The notes below the pieces were generated by a model. It was not told the DNA's origin and made no database searches. It worked only from the letters and a program-made list of their open reading frames with translations. Shown here one piece after another: positions 23,384 to 33,990 of a DNA stretch of 64,000 nt (the stretch's first letter is position 1; each line of letters opens with the position of its first letter). A program made the translations under genes and the position numbers. Source of the DNA: Leptodactylus fallax (Eukaryota > Chordata > Amphibia > Anura > Leptodactylidae); the NCBI GenBank assembly GCA_947044405.1, contig CAMRHE010000115.1, positions 992,001-1,056,000 on the forward strand. The letters are read 5' to 3'.

Positions 23384-26300
23384 ATGAAGACCTTGGTAAG
23401 CATCGACAACTGAATTTATTGCTATAATGGCTGATACAATTTAGATTATAGGAGGCTAGAAGGTACATTATAGCAACTGAGAATTTACAGGAAAGTCATA
23501 GAAGAGATGATGGGGCAAAATAAGGTATAGGATACAAAATATTAAGCATGTGGGGCACTTTTTGACTGTAAGTTTAATGGCACTCAAAACTTAAAGGGGT
23601 TGTATAGATTTGGTCTTGTTTGATTCTTGTTTGTGTGAATATATTAAAGGGGTTGTCCAGCAGTATACTACTGATGACGTATTGTTAGTAATGGTCATCA
23701 ATAGTAGATCAGCGGGTGTCTGACTCCCGGCATCCCCAACCATCAGATGTTTGCAGCAGCTGCAGTATACCGGCACTAGCACAGCTGGGTAAATTGTGTA
23801 GCGGCCAGTGAAGTAAATGCAAGCTCAGCCCCATTGACGTTATGGTCATGGAAAAACTTCTCAACAGCTCTACTAGTGACTATGGGGCTGTTGTCCCCTG
23901 TAACTGAGTGTGCCTTGGAAAATTGCAAGTTAAAAAAAAAAAAATGATATACTAAAGAACTATAACTATTTTAATTTAATTTCTTACTTTTTCTACAAAT
24001 TAAAAAAAATAAAAAACTAAAGTTATAAATGTAAAATGTTTTTATATAAAATATAAAAAAAACAACCTCAAGTATAGAAAGATTTATCCCAACAAATAAA
24101 AAAGTTAGGGTTGTTAAACCACTACATGTGCAAATTTGCCAAGTGTCTGGCCATGAAACTTGCTGCCATATGCAGCAGATCCTTGTAATTGGCGTTATTG
24201 TTTCACATTCATAGGCTTAATCGTTGATTGTAATGTCAATCTGTATTCCCTTAGTCCAGACAGCAGCACAATATGGGGTATCTCTGCCCCTGTGTGTTGT
24301 TTAGGACAGTGGAACCTTTAATTAGCACCAAATTTAAGGTGCCTCCTACTAGCCCTATAAGAGGGCACCTGAGACCTCCCTCCACTGTGTAAATTATAAA
24401 GTAAAAGGAAACAAGCTTCTAGGGAGGGAAGCCTTGTGCTGCTGTCTGGACTAAGGGAATACAGATTGACATTACAATCAACGATTCCCCTTACGTCCGA
24501 CAGCAGCACAATATGGGGAGATAGCAAGTAATTCCCCTAGGGAGGGTTTCCTCGCCTTACAACGTCAAGGACTGTCTGACCAAAGGCAGTTGTCTGGAAC
24601 TGCGGAAGTCTAAACGATAATGTTTGACAAAGGTCAACTGGGATGACCATGATGCAGCCGCACAAATCTGGTCCAAAGGTAAGGACCGGTACTCAGCCCA
24701 AGAAGTCGACACATCCCTGGTCGAGTGGGCCGTAGAAAAAACTGGAGGGAGTAACTCCTGAATAAGGAAGGAAGACCTAATTGTCTCCTTGATCCATGTG
24801 GATAGAGTAGGCTTGGAAGCCTTGAGGCCTTTGTTTTTACCCTGCATATTAATTAGTAGGTTTTCGGCCTTCCTAAACGGTTGAGTGCGGGATAGGTAAA
24901 TCCGCAGACACCTTACCACATCTAAGGTGTGGAGATTTTCTTCCTCCTCAGAGGTTGGAGTGGGGAAAAACACTGGTAGCGAAATTAGCTGATTGCTATT
25001 ATAGCATGAGGGGACCTTAGGGTTAAACCCAGGCAAAAATCTAAGGTGCACCCTATCTGCAAAAAACACAATGTACGGTTCTCTAGAAAAGAGAGCCTGG
25101 AGTTCCCCTACTCTTTTGGCAGATGTAATAGCCAACAAAAAAACGGTTTTGTATGCCAAATATTTTAGCTCCGTAGTCTCCAAGGGTTCAAATGGAGGAC
25201 CGCACAGGCCTGTAAGGACTACCGCAAGGTCCCACTGGGGAACTGGAGATGATACTGAGGACTTTAGCCTCATTGGCCCTTTAAGGAACCTTGCAACCAG
25301 AGGATCCTGAGACAGACGTCTGTTCAAATGAGCGGAGAGGGCCGCAATCTGCACTTTCAAAGTGGCAGGGGCAAGGCCCTTATCCAAACCGTCCTGAAGA
25401 AAATTTAAAATATCAGCCGTTGAAGGTTGTAAATTATTAATACCCTTCTTGGAGCACCACTCCATGAAAATCTTGGCTGTCCTCTGGTAGTTCTTATTGG
25501 TAGAGTCTGCTCTTGCAGAAGAAAGGGTCTTCAGGACGGCCTCTGACAGTCCTCTATCCTGCTGTAGGGACTGCTCAACCTCCAGGCTGTCAGGTTGAAT
25601 CTCCAGAGATCCTGGCACTTCAGAGATCCTTGGGAAACCAGGTTCTGGATGGGGGAAAGCCTCCAATATATCCCTCGACTCATCTCCATGAGTTGGGAAA
25701 ACCAAGCTCTTTTTGGCCAGAATGGAATGATGGCTATCACAGAGACTTGGTCCTGTCTGATTTTCATCAATACCTTCGGTATTATTGGAATTGGAGGGAA
25801 GATGTATGCCAGCCTGGACCTCCAAGGGATGGACAGGGCATCCACTGCCAAGGGATTGTCCTCCTGGTAAAGGGAACAGAACGTCTCCACCTTGGCGTTG
25901 AGTCGGGTTGCCATGAGGTCTATTTCTGGAAGACCCCACTTCAGGGTAATCTGATGAAAGACTTCTGGATTGAGTGACCATTCTCCTGATACGGCATGAC
26001 CCCGACTCAACCGATCCGCTACTATGTTCAGGGAGCCCTTGATGTGAACTGCGGATAAATGGGTTAGATTTTTCTCTGCCCATGTAAATATCAGATCTGC
26101 CTCCCTGAGGAGGGTTGGTGATCTGGTGCCTCCCTGTCTGTTCACGTACAGCACTGTGGTCATGTTGTCTGACCGGATTTTGACTGCTCTTCCCTTGAGA
26201 AGAGGCGAGAAATGGAGTAAGGCACGATATACAGCTCTGAGCTCCTTCCAGTTGGACGAGGTCCTTCTTTCTGGAGCGCTCCAGACTCCCTTTATGGAGT

Positions 26301-29300
26301 TTTCGTCCAAATGGGCTCCCCATCCCGAGAGGGATGCATCTGTAGTCAACAGGGTCCAAGAAGGTTGGACAGTGGACCTTCCGTCTTTCAGGTGCAACCA
26401 CCACTTGAGGGAAAGACGGGTCCTGGGAGAGAGTCGAATCTTCTTGCTGAGTGTAAGAAGGGAGCGATCCCAAGCCTCTAGTAACTCCTTCTGGAGGGGA
26501 CGTAAGTGCCACAAAGCCCATGGGACTGCCTCCACTGAGGAAGACATCAAGCCCAGGATCTTCATCAATGTTCTGATGGAGGCTATCGGCTTTTTGAAGA
26601 GGTGCCGGACTGCACCGACCAGTTTCTCCTTCCTTGCTGGTGTCAAGGAGACCTGCAGGCGGACTGAATCCAGGAAGTAGCCGAGGAACTTCCTTCGGGT
26701 TGAAGGGATCGTTACCGACTTCTCCCAGTTTATAAGCCATCCCAGACTCTGAAACAGGGACACGGCTGTCTGTAGATGCTGGAGCAAAACAGACTCTGAC
26801 TGGGCTTTTATCAACCAGTCGTCTAGATAAGGCACCACGAATATCCCCTGAAGTCTGAGGGCGGCCGCTATAGGAGCCACTACCTTTGTAAAGGTGTGGG
26901 GAGCAGAGGAGATCCCGAAGGGTAGTGCTGTGAACTGAAAATGCTTCGTGTGGCCGGAAACTACTACGGCAATCCTTAGAAACCTTCTGTGTGGAGGATA
27001 AATAGGAATATGCAAATAGGCGTCTTTTAGATCCAAAGTCACGAAAACATCGCCTTGGAGGAGAAAAGTGGTGACAGACTTTATGGTTTCCATACGGAAG
27101 TGCTTCTTTTTGATGAAGCGGTTGAGGTACCTTAAGTCTATGACCATTCTCCACTTGTCTGCCGGTTTTGGTACCAGGAAGACGGGAGAATAGACACCGG
27201 ATCCTTCTTCTAGAGAAGGGACTTCCTCCAGGGCTCCCTTGTGAATGTACTCTAGGATGCAGCATTCCAATGTAGTCTGCTGCATTATAGGCAGGCTGCG
27301 AGTTAACACAAACCGATCCTGAGGAGGATGGAGGAACTCGATTGCATATCCTTTTTGGATTACCTGCAGGACCCATGGGTCTTGAATTTTTTCCTGCCAG
27401 CAGTTGAAAAAATGGGGGAGACGACCCCCGACAGGAATCTCGGCCACAGGAAGACTGCTCCTGATGTCAAAAGCTAGGCTTCTCCTTTTTATCATCAGAC
27501 TTCGGGAATCTCCGGACGGCGCCTCTAGAGGAATATCTAGAGCCTCTTTGGAACTGCCGTCCACGACGAGGCGGATAGCCTCTACCACGGCCAGAATTAG
27601 ATCTACCTCTAAAGGCCTGGGGGTAAAGTTTTACCCTTCCTATCAGCCAAGCCCTCCAGGATCTCGTCTAGGGCACTGCCAAAGACTCTACCTGGCTCAA
27701 AGGGTAATGCGCACAAATTATATTTTGAGGGGAAATCAGCTCTCCAGGGTTTTAACCACAGAGGTCTTCTTGCTGCAGTGGTAAGTGCCAGAGATTTGGC
27801 CGCCAGCCTTAATTGATGGTGGGAGGCCTCCACTAAATATTCAGCTGCCAGGGAAACCGAGCCTAGAAACCCTAGCAGCTCATCTCTGGAGACTCCAGAA
27901 TCGATGTCCCTCTCGAGATGAACCAGGTCAGTGCGTAATTTGGCTGACACTTCACAAGACGCCACCGCCACAGCGGTCTGGGATGAGGCAGCTGAATACG
28001 CCTTCTTGAGGGTATTGTCGATGCGCCTGTCCATGGCGTCATGCAAATTTGATCCATCATCTGATGGTACCATAGTGCGGCGGGACAGTTTGGCCACCGC
28101 CATATCCACCTTGGGAGGAGGACCCCATTGATCCCATTGAGCAACTGGGAATAAAGCCTTGAACCTCCTAGAAACCACAAGAGGTTTTTCAGGACATTTC
28201 CACTCTGAAGACATTAATCTTTGTAATGTCTCGTCCACTTGGAAGACCCTAGGCCCTCTATAGGTGGACGTGGAGGCTTCCCCCGTCAACATCACGATCC
28301 TTAGACCGGATGGACTTCAGCAGCCGGCTTAATTTTTCGAGTGGGAAGCACGGCCTGCTGGAATCTTCAGTGGAATCGTCAGATGAGAGTGTCTCGTCCA
28401 CTATCTGATAATCTTCGTCAGCGATGCGTAGGGAGGACTGTGTCTCAACCCGTGGTTTCTTGGCAATCTGGGCCATGGAAGAACGGATCTCCTTAAGAGA
28501 CTCCTCCATATAGTCCTTTACCCAGGTGACAACCTCTCTTATAGAAGGTTCTTCTGACGGAGGTCCGCGGCATTGGCGACAGCGGGTAAAATCATAGCCG
28601 TCAGGTAAAGGGGTATTGCAATCCAAACACATTAGGTGTTTACGTTTAGAGGACTTTTTCCTCCTAAGCCCATCGCCATTACCTGATGCAGAAGATGACA
28701 TCTGAAACATCAAAAGCCACATGACAATGTAGAATAGAAGATTGCCAAGCATCGCTTACAAGAAGAAAAAAACCAAGGGGTACCTTACTTTTTTAAATCG
28801 GTCACTTGAAAAAAAGATCCAGTCAGGACCAGACACCGCAAACCGCAGCAGAGGAGCTAGTAACCACGAGCTCACCCAGTAAAGGACTGAAGCCCTTTTA
28901 CATGTAATACAGCAGCGAGGGGAGGAGGCAAAGAAAGAAAATATTCATACAGCGCCAAACAAGGTCAAATGCCATAATGGAACATAGAGGAGCATAAACC
29001 TAAGCCAGAGGCTCCACATACAAGCAGCAAAAAACAAATCTATATTTTGCCATTAAAATTCCAATTTTCAAACTTACCGCACTTTTCCGAGAAAACCGGA
29101 AGTAGGCCGCGGTGGTGCGCAAAGGCTTCCTTCCCCGGGGAACACGGGACCGAAAAAAGGTTCCGGCCGAAGAGGTTCCCCGCTTACTTCCGGGATCGCG
29201 CTGCCTGCAGAGCGATGAGCTGGGTAACGCTGCGCTGCGGGGTGGAAAAAGGCCCGAAGGACCGGAGGATCTTAGGAACGTAGGAAAGGACCGAGGTACC

Positions 29301-32300
29301 CCCAAAAGGTAAGCCAGGAGCTTTTTTAGGAAAAAAACCCCTTGCAACGGGAGGTCACCAGAGACCTCCGTCCACCTGTCCCACACAGGACAGAAAAAAA
29401 AACACAGTGGAGGGAGGTCTCAGGTGCCCTCTTATAGGGCTAGTAGGAGGCACCTTAAATTTCGTGCTAATTAAAGGTTCCACTGTCCTAAACAACACAC
29501 AGGGGCAGAGATACCCCATATTGTGCTGCTGTCGGACATAAGGGGAATCTTAGTTTCTGTTCTAATAAAGCGGCAACCACATTCAGACGAAGCCCTGCCC
29601 CATGAGGCTCCAATGATCTCACACATATAGGTGGTTACCTATATGATCATGCAGTCACTGGTGGTGAATGTGGGTTTTGTTCATCCACATGTGGCTGCCG
29701 CTACTTTAGGTATAGACATGGTGTAGGTAATAATCATAACAGAATTAATAAAAATGTTCTTTATATTTTTGTATTTCAGGTGATTTTCGCTGCTCTCCTT
29801 GGATCTTTGCTTGCTACTGATGTAAGAATCCTTATAATATTCTGTATATTTGCTATTCATATGTATTTTTACATGAAATATGTCTTGCGTCTGACTACAT
29901 GCTTTGAGGTCATGTGTTCTGGTTTAGGTTTTATATATTGTTGAAGTTGCTGGTAACTTTGTAACTTTCTTCTATAGAATGTAAATGTTAACAACCAGGA
30001 TAATGTTGGTGGCAATGCTCATCAAACCGTGAATATCAACAACCAGGATCAGGTGGCCCATCTAAACAACTGGAATGGCTGGAACTCCTGGGACTCCATC
30101 TGTGACTATGAGAGAGTAAGTAATCTCCTAAACAAGTCCGCCATTTGTAGTATAATATGTAGACAAAAGATAGTTGTCTACAATGTTTCAGTGCAGGTAA
30201 AATGTTTTAGAGATTAAACGATTAAAAATATTATAATCTTGTATACATTTTCATTATATTGTGAGCTTTTATTTTGATAAATTACAACCCCCCCCTTCTA
30301 AAGAAAAGTAAAGTTTGTCCCTACGGCTGGGTTCATATCTGTGTAATTGGTTCCATTAGGAACCTTCTTTGCAGATTCCATTAAAAAGACTGGAAAAAAG
30401 GTGTGTGGCACACTGTGCTATTTTATCATAGACAGCAAGATGAAATCCAGCAAAGCCCATCATAGTCAATAGGGTTTGTTGGGTGCTGTTGGTGACACCT
30501 GACAAAAGTGGAAATACAGAGGTGAAGTCAGCCTAAAGCTGTTCATAGACATTGGATTGCAGCAGGAACAGCTAATTTTTTAATATGTATGGGGTCGTGC
30601 TAAGTCTCTGCTGACACTAGATTTGAGGGAAAAGATTTGGATTCTATCTGCCCAATCCTTTTGTTCTCAGAGAGATAAGCCGCCACCTTAGGAGTTCCAG
30701 TAGTGGTTTACTCTCCTCTACCTGTTCAGACAATATGTATGGCCAAGTCTGGCAAGACACTTGTCAGGCAATCGGCCAACAGCTTTAGTCTGTAAGTCTA
30801 TTATACAATCCTTATAGAACTAAAATATTCTGTTCTAGTAGAGGTTGAAGATAGGATTTGGATTATGTGAGTGCAGATGGTATGTTAGATGTCAACCATT
30901 CCCAGAGATCTACTCCTCCATGTTTAGACTTCTAATAATTATCTACAAGAAAAAAAAAACAAGATAACAGTGGAGGGGAAAATCCTTTACTATAGATGGG
31001 TAAACCTACAAAGACTGGCTTGTACCTATCACATGTACAATTACTATTTCAGTGGTTAAATACAATAAGTAACTGGTTGTAATCTTATTACATTAAAGGG
31101 AGTATTTGCAACAAGACTCTATAAAGAGAAGAAGTGTCTGGTGACAAAAATGGATAAGACTGTTTTCCCCAGCCTGGACTCCCTCAACAAACCTGTAAGG
31201 AATTCAATCATTTATTCTTATTGTAATTGATTTTGAAATATTGGGTTAAAGGATTTTTGATCAATGCCATGTCTTCTTCTAGCCAATATTTAAGCTTTGG
31301 TCAATGGAGTACATAGAGAATGGGGTGTCCATAGGAAAAAAAATGTTGCCTCCTCACTCCACAACATTTCTAACCTCCCAGGACAGGTGGTTTTAGTGTC
31401 CCCTATTTTCATGGTCTAAATACATGTTCTAATACGCTCTTTGTCAGCATTGCCTGGGGATTGAATCAATGAGGTTCTCATCAACCCAGTATTGGACCTT
31501 ATCATAGATGCATGGGCTACTTCTATGGTGCTCCTGCTTTTGGTATACTATATAATTGATGTATGTATCTTACTTTATGTGTTGTACATTGAGAATATAT
31601 ACAGTATGTGTGCTAATGTGTATATGATATTAACAAATGTAGCAATATATGGGAACTTCTCACAGAGCTTCAACACAAAGCATGATCTAATAACTGTAAT
31701 TGGGGTAAGTGGGTGTATTTGGCTATGTATACTTTATATTAGGAATCTACATTTGGCATATATACCTAGAAAACCTTCCATCATATACCGAACTAAAAAA
31801 AAGTATACCGCATGGGATGTTATATTACCTTGTGAGCTTGTTAGCAGTTTCCCATTCTATACCTGTACTGTAGGATACATTACTTCCTTCTCGTCCAGAT
31901 GGGAGACTTTCACAATTATGTTTCTGACTGATGTGAATAGAGCCTTTAATTTAACCCAATTTTATATTTCTACATTTAAGACAGTCAACCAAATTTGTCT
32001 TATGTTCAGGTCAAGGCAACAAGTTTCTTCAAGTATAATATAAACCAAGTTCCCATTGCTAACATTGGCATATATGGTGTCCATATTGAAGCCATGTGCC
32101 GGGGAATCCCATCCTACACTGCTGAAGCAAACCAAGGTGAGGCATGGAGATCTTAATCCTTTACCTTAAGTACAAGACAAGTCAGCTTCTAAGTGTGTGG
32201 AAGGAACATGTCTGTAACTGGAAGGTATGCAGAGGGAGTGGTCACATCCGGGCCCAGGATCCTTAGGGGGACAATAAGGTGTCCCTTCCCAATACGAGCA

Positions 32301-33041
32301 GACCAGAGCTATAAATGATACATTATATTTGGGGGAACTAGTACAGATGTTGCATTGGGGCCCAAAAGCTTTATGTTATGCCTCTGGGCAGGAACCTAAC
32401 TGCTGATAAGACATGGAAACTTTTTGGGAAATCTTGGAAAGGCTAAATGGTTATATTTCCATCCAAGCATCATAAGCAATTGGTTATTCTATTCCAGGGG
32501 TCAGCAACCTTCGGAACTCCAGCTGCTGTGAAACTACAACTCCCAATATGCTCCACTCACTTCCATGGGAGTTGCAAGAACAGCAGAACAAGTGTGCATG
32601 CTGGGAGTTGTAGTTTTACAACAGCTGGAGTGCCTACCCCTATTCTATTCAAACACATTGGACAGGTGAACAGCAAATACACATATACTTTTCAGACAAC
32701 TTCCAGTCTTATTGGTTTGTTTAGGTCGGGGTGTGCTACTGTTTTCAAGAACCCAGGATTTTACTCTTATATTTTGCAAATGCATAAATGTCCTCTTGTA
32801 GGATGAAAGTACATGATGATAATGTGAGTTTACTTTAGGGGGGGGTCCAGTCTGAGTTTTTTCCCTCTGTGTATGACCCTCTATAGACATTAGAATAAAC
32901 ATAATCTGATGGATGAATATTTGATCCTAACCTGTTCTTTTTATTATCTTTCTTCCTTTGCATTCATTAGTGGAGGAGTTTTTCGACCTTTGTAACACCA
33001 ACAGCATCATCACCATTGGCGGCATCACTTTCTGCTTTTAA
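23384..33041 (+). CDS. gkn1: Gastrokine-like secreted BRICHOS protein, copy 3 (six exons, intact, two transposon-bearing introns)
   Basis: Coding exons: 23384-23395, 29780-29821, 29978-30115, 31099-31194, 32010-32136 and 32971-33041; 161 residues, GT-AG introns, no stops. The protein has the signal peptide, the Asn-rich region ending SICDYER, the BRICHOS domain with C77 and C126, and a last exon that begins VEEFFDLCNTNSIITIGG, whose DLCNT is unique among the copies. Intron 1 is 6.4 kb because it holds a 5.3-kb DIRS retrotransposon on the opposite strand; intron 5 holds a 148-bp hAT MITE. Exon 3 and adjacent intron sequence are identical to copy 2. The coding sequence is intact, but whether the long intron is spliced efficiently cannot be judged. 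Confidence 0.88.
24254..24390. repeat. DIRS inverted terminal repeat, 3' side
   Basis: GTCCAGACAGCAGCACAATA through CTCCACTGTGT is the reverse complement of 29401-29537 with very few differences. The outermost 31 bp (24223-24253) is not part of the complementarity, which is normal for DIRS elements. Confidence 0.9.
24435..24518. repeat. DIRS internal complementary region (ICR)
   Basis: Read on the minus strand, this segment equals the element's right tip (GCTGCTGTCGGAC..AAGGGGAATC) joined directly to its left tip (GTTGATTGTAATGTCAATCT). It is thus an internal copy of the circle junction, the template DIRS elements use to complete their ends during reverse transcription. One base (ACGT versus ACAT) differs from the right tip. 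Confidence 0.92.
24557..27376 (-). CDS. DIRS tyrosine recombinase (C-terminal third of a 939-codon open frame)
   Basis: The recombinase domain starts at about residue 608 (near 25552), exactly where the RT frame ends, and runs to the stop. Visible are an SAM-like N-terminal part (TNKNYQRTAKIFMEWC), the first catalytic Arg in SAKRVGEL (about residue 753), HSTR as the H-x-x-R box (about 880) and the catalytic Tyr in FVKHYRLDF (about 919). This enzyme inserts the circular DNA product into the genome without a target duplication. The first 600 codons overlap the RT frame in another phase and resemble no domain; a downstream start or ribosomal re-initiation is more likely than a true 939-residue protein. 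Confidence 0.88.
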   Translation of the reverse strand: MGPAGNPKRICNRVPPSSSGSVCVNSQPAYNAADYIGMLHPRVHSQGSPGGSPFSRRRIRCLFSRLPGTKTGRQVENGHRLKVPQPLHQKEALPYGNHKVCHHFSPPRRCFRDFGSKRRLFAYSYLSSTQKVSKDCRSSFRPHEAFSVHSTTLRDLLCSPHLYKGSGSYSGRPQTSGDIRGALSRRLVDKSPVRVCFAPASTDSRVPVSESGMAYKLGEVGNDPFNPKEVPRLLPGFSPPAGLLDTSKEGETGRCSPAPLQKADSLHQNIDEDPGLDVFLSGGSPMGFVALTSPPEGVTRGLGSLPSYTQQEDSTLSQDPSFPQVVVAPERRKVHCPTFLDPVDYRCIPLGMGSPFGRKLHKGSLERSRKKDLVQLEGAQSCISCLTPFLASSQGKSSQNPVRQHDHSAVREQTGRHQITNPPQGGRSDIYMGREKSNPFIRSSHQGLPEHSSGSVESGSCRIRRMVTQSRSLSSDYPEVGSSRNRPHGNPTQRQGGDVLFPLPGGQSLGSGCPVHPLEVQAGIHLPSNSNNTEGIDENQTGPSLCDSHHSILAKKSLVFPTHGDESRDILEAFPHPEPGFPRISEVPGSLEIQPDSLEVEQSLQQDRGLSEAVLKTLSSARADSTNKNYQRTAKIFMEWCSKKGINNLQPSTADILNFLQDGLDKGLAPATLKVQIAALSAHLNRRLSQDPLVARFLKGPMRLKSSVSSPVPQWDLAVVLTGLCGPPFEPLETTELKYLAYKTVFLLAITSAKRVGELQALFSREPYIVFFADRVHLRFLPGFNPKVPSCYNSNQLISLPVFFPTPTSEEEENLHTLDVVRCLRIYLSRTQPFRKAENLLINMQGKNKGLKASKPTLSTWIKETIRSSFLIQELLPPVFSTAHSTRDVSTSWAEYRSLPLDQICAAASWSSQLTFVKHYRLDFRSSRQLPLVRQSLTL
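25531..27588 (-). CDS. DIRS reverse transcriptase / RNase H / methyltransferase-like polyprotein
   Basis: A 685-residue intact frame. The RT palm has LDLKDAYLHIPI (motif A), ALPFGISSAPHTFTK (motif B) and YLDDW (motif C, about residue 253). RNase H begins at TTDASLSGWGAH (about 414) and includes SDNMTTVLYVNRQGG. The C-terminal section (EIDLMATRLNAK, IPFWPKRAWF) matches the methyltransferase-like region typical of DIRS elements between RNase H and recombinase. The enzyme copies the element's RNA. The first methionine may lie inside what was originally the end of gag; the true start is unclear. Confidence 0.92.
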   Translation of the reverse strand: MVEAIRLVVDGSSKEALDIPLEAPSGDSRSLMIKRRSLAFDIRSSLPVAEIPVGGRLPHFFNCWQEKIQDPWVLQVIQKGYAIEFLHPPQDRFVLTRSLPIMQQTTLECCILEYIHKGALEEVPSLEEGSGVYSPVFLVPKPADKWRMVIDLRYLNRFIKKKHFRMETIKSVTTFLLQGDVFVTLDLKDAYLHIPIYPPHRRFLRIAVVVSGHTKHFQFTALPFGISSAPHTFTKVVAPIAAALRLQGIFVVPYLDDWLIKAQSESVLLQHLQTAVSLFQSLGWLINWEKSVTIPSTRRKFLGYFLDSVRLQVSLTPARKEKLVGAVRHLFKKPIASIRTLMKILGLMSSSVEAVPWALWHLRPLQKELLEAWDRSLLTLSKKIRLSPRTRLSLKWWLHLKDGRSTVQPSWTLLTTDASLSGWGAHLDENSIKGVWSAPERRTSSNWKELRAVYRALLHFSPLLKGRAVKIRSDNMTTVLYVNRQGGTRSPTLLREADLIFTWAEKNLTHLSAVHIKGSLNIVADRLSRGHAVSGEWSLNPEVFHQITLKWGLPEIDLMATRLNAKVETFCSLYQEDNPLAVDALSIPWRSRLAYIFPPIPIIPKVLMKIRQDQVSVIAIIPFWPKRAWFSQLMEMSRGIYWRLSPIQNLVSQGSLKCQDLWRFNLTAWRLSSPYSRIEDCQRPS
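27467..28701 (-). pseudogene. DIRS gag-like gene with two frameshifts
   Basis: The start is taken at MSSSASGNGD (28701). An N-terminal CxxC..CxxC motif (MCLDCNTPLP, RCRQCRG) is followed by an acidic segment; the frame breaks near 28280-28295 and resumes as a 228-residue frame (TSTYRGPRVFQVDETLQ...). It breaks again near 27625, after which an Arg/Gly-rich tail (SGRGRGYPPRRGRQF) in the next phase ends at 27467. An RG-rich C-terminus is typical of DIRS nucleocapsid-like proteins. Two single-base indels would explain the breaks, so either gag is dead or the assembly has errors. Confidence 0.7.
28702..29400. other. DIRS 5' untranslated region
   Basis: Between the gag start and the 5' terminal repeat lie about 700 bp without a convincing protein. 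A GC-rich, CpG-containing stretch at 29090-29290 stands out from the AT-rich surroundings and may act as promoter or leader. Confidence 0.5.
29401..29537. repeat. DIRS inverted terminal repeat, 5' side
   Basis: Reverse complement of 24254-24390. The last 12 bp (to 29549, ending GGGGAATC) are outside the complementarity and reappear in the ICR. Confidence 0.9.
32495..32642. mobile_element. 148-bp hAT MITE in copy 3 intron 5
   Basis: CAGGGGTCAGCAACC and the inverted end TGCCTACCCCTA are flanked by perfect 8-bp duplications TTCTATTC (32487-32494, 32643-32650); copy 2 has the empty site TTATTCTATTCATACCC. The interior is an imperfect hairpin with ACTACAACTCCCAATATGC (32533-32551) and, inverted, GCATGCTGGGAGTTGTAGT (32596-32614). 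The second is an exact match to the ZNF143/THAP11 binding consensus as I know it (ACTACAANTCCCAGNNNGC). Confidence 0.9.
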
Positions 33042-33107
33042 TCCAGTACCCCACACTTCCTCCATACCAGATTCTTTGCATTTTGTGTTTCCATCTTATT
33101 TGCTATT

Positions 33108-33113
33108 AATAAA
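33108..33113 (+). terminator. Polyadenylation signal of gastrokine copy 3
   Basis: AATAAA lies 67 bp after the stop in the context CTATTAATAAAGC. Confidence 0.85.
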
Positions 33114-33669
33114 GCATTTATATAAAACGAACACTTTTTGATCTTCTGTAGTGTATGTGTATCATGAGTGAGAAATGTAACATTTTACAGAGCGGTGTAA
33201 TATAATTACAATATGTAGAAAACAAAACAACTATTGGGGAAAACTTTATATTCCAAGTTGTATGGGTGAAAAGGTTTAAACGGAAGGTACGACAAAAAAT
33301 CTATTTTTGAAACCAATTTTTATGCCACATTTATTTTTAAGAATTTTTTATGTCTTTTTTTAATTTTTCATATCTCTATATTTAAAAAAAGTACTAAATC
33401 TTAAAATTTTGTCTCTGGCCACTAAGACTACTAAAAGACTTACACTTGCCAATTTCTTGCAGCAGTCACCTCACTTACAATAGAAGATGAAACCTGTATA
33501 AATAACACCACTAACCTATTATTGCATACACTACTGACATTAGATGATGTCACCACTTATCTACTCTCTATCTCTCCCTGCACAGATCATGTCTAGAAAA
33601 CTCTTCCATACTCTTCGATGAGTCGGCTCCAATCTATTGCTGCCTACTATGGCCATGAGACTGCTGTAA

Positions 33670-33990
33670 TGTAAAAAGAGATTTTAAAAAAAAGTAATAT
33701 AATTCACCATCTTCACTATCTAGATTTAATAAATAAATAAATAATTGGTGATAAATTGTGCCAAACCCAGGAGTAGCTACAAAAGAAATGGGAAATATAT
33801 AGGAAGCACATCTACGTCTCCCTTCTGCTCAATCCACTCCTGGGTTTGGCTCAAAAGTCTGCAGCAAAATCTGCAACAAAAAAGCAGCTTTTCAGCATCA
33901 TGGTGCCTTTGCCAATTTATCCAATTAAGGCTATTTGAAAAACATTGACAAAAATACTAATGGGTATGTTCACATATGGCATTTTTCGAG
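33670..33990. mobile_element. Unit-3-specific foldback insertion
   Basis: Other units read GCTGTAAAGTAAACTCAGATTCAACC without a break, whereas here about 320 bp intervene. CCAAACCCAGGAGT (about 33761) and ACTCCTGGGTTTGG (about 33836) form an internal inverted repeat, and the right part reads GGGTATGTTCACATATGGC, a tip seen in frog MITEs. No target duplication was resolved. Confidence 0.55.

Larger units (their letters stand above)
24223..29549 (-). mobile_element. DIRS-type tyrosine-recombinase retrotransposon in copy 3 intron 1
   Basis: The 5327-bp element has, on the minus strand, gag-like frames, reverse transcriptase/RNase H and tyrosine recombinase in DIRS order. Inverted terminal repeats lie at about 24254-24390 and 29401-29537, with an internal complementary region at 24435-24518 next to the 3' end. 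Borders are set by copy 2, which reads continuously through the site: the flanks AATC and TTAG join there, and there is no target duplication, as expected for integration by a tyrosine recombinase. The terminal repeats differ at very few positions, and RT and recombinase are open, so the insertion is recent. Gag has two apparent frameshifts. Confidence 0.93.

Noticed and set aside
25513..25977. Plus-strand frames inside the DIRS element
   Set aside because: They are mirror-strand shadows of the RT and recombinase genes, with no domain of their own.
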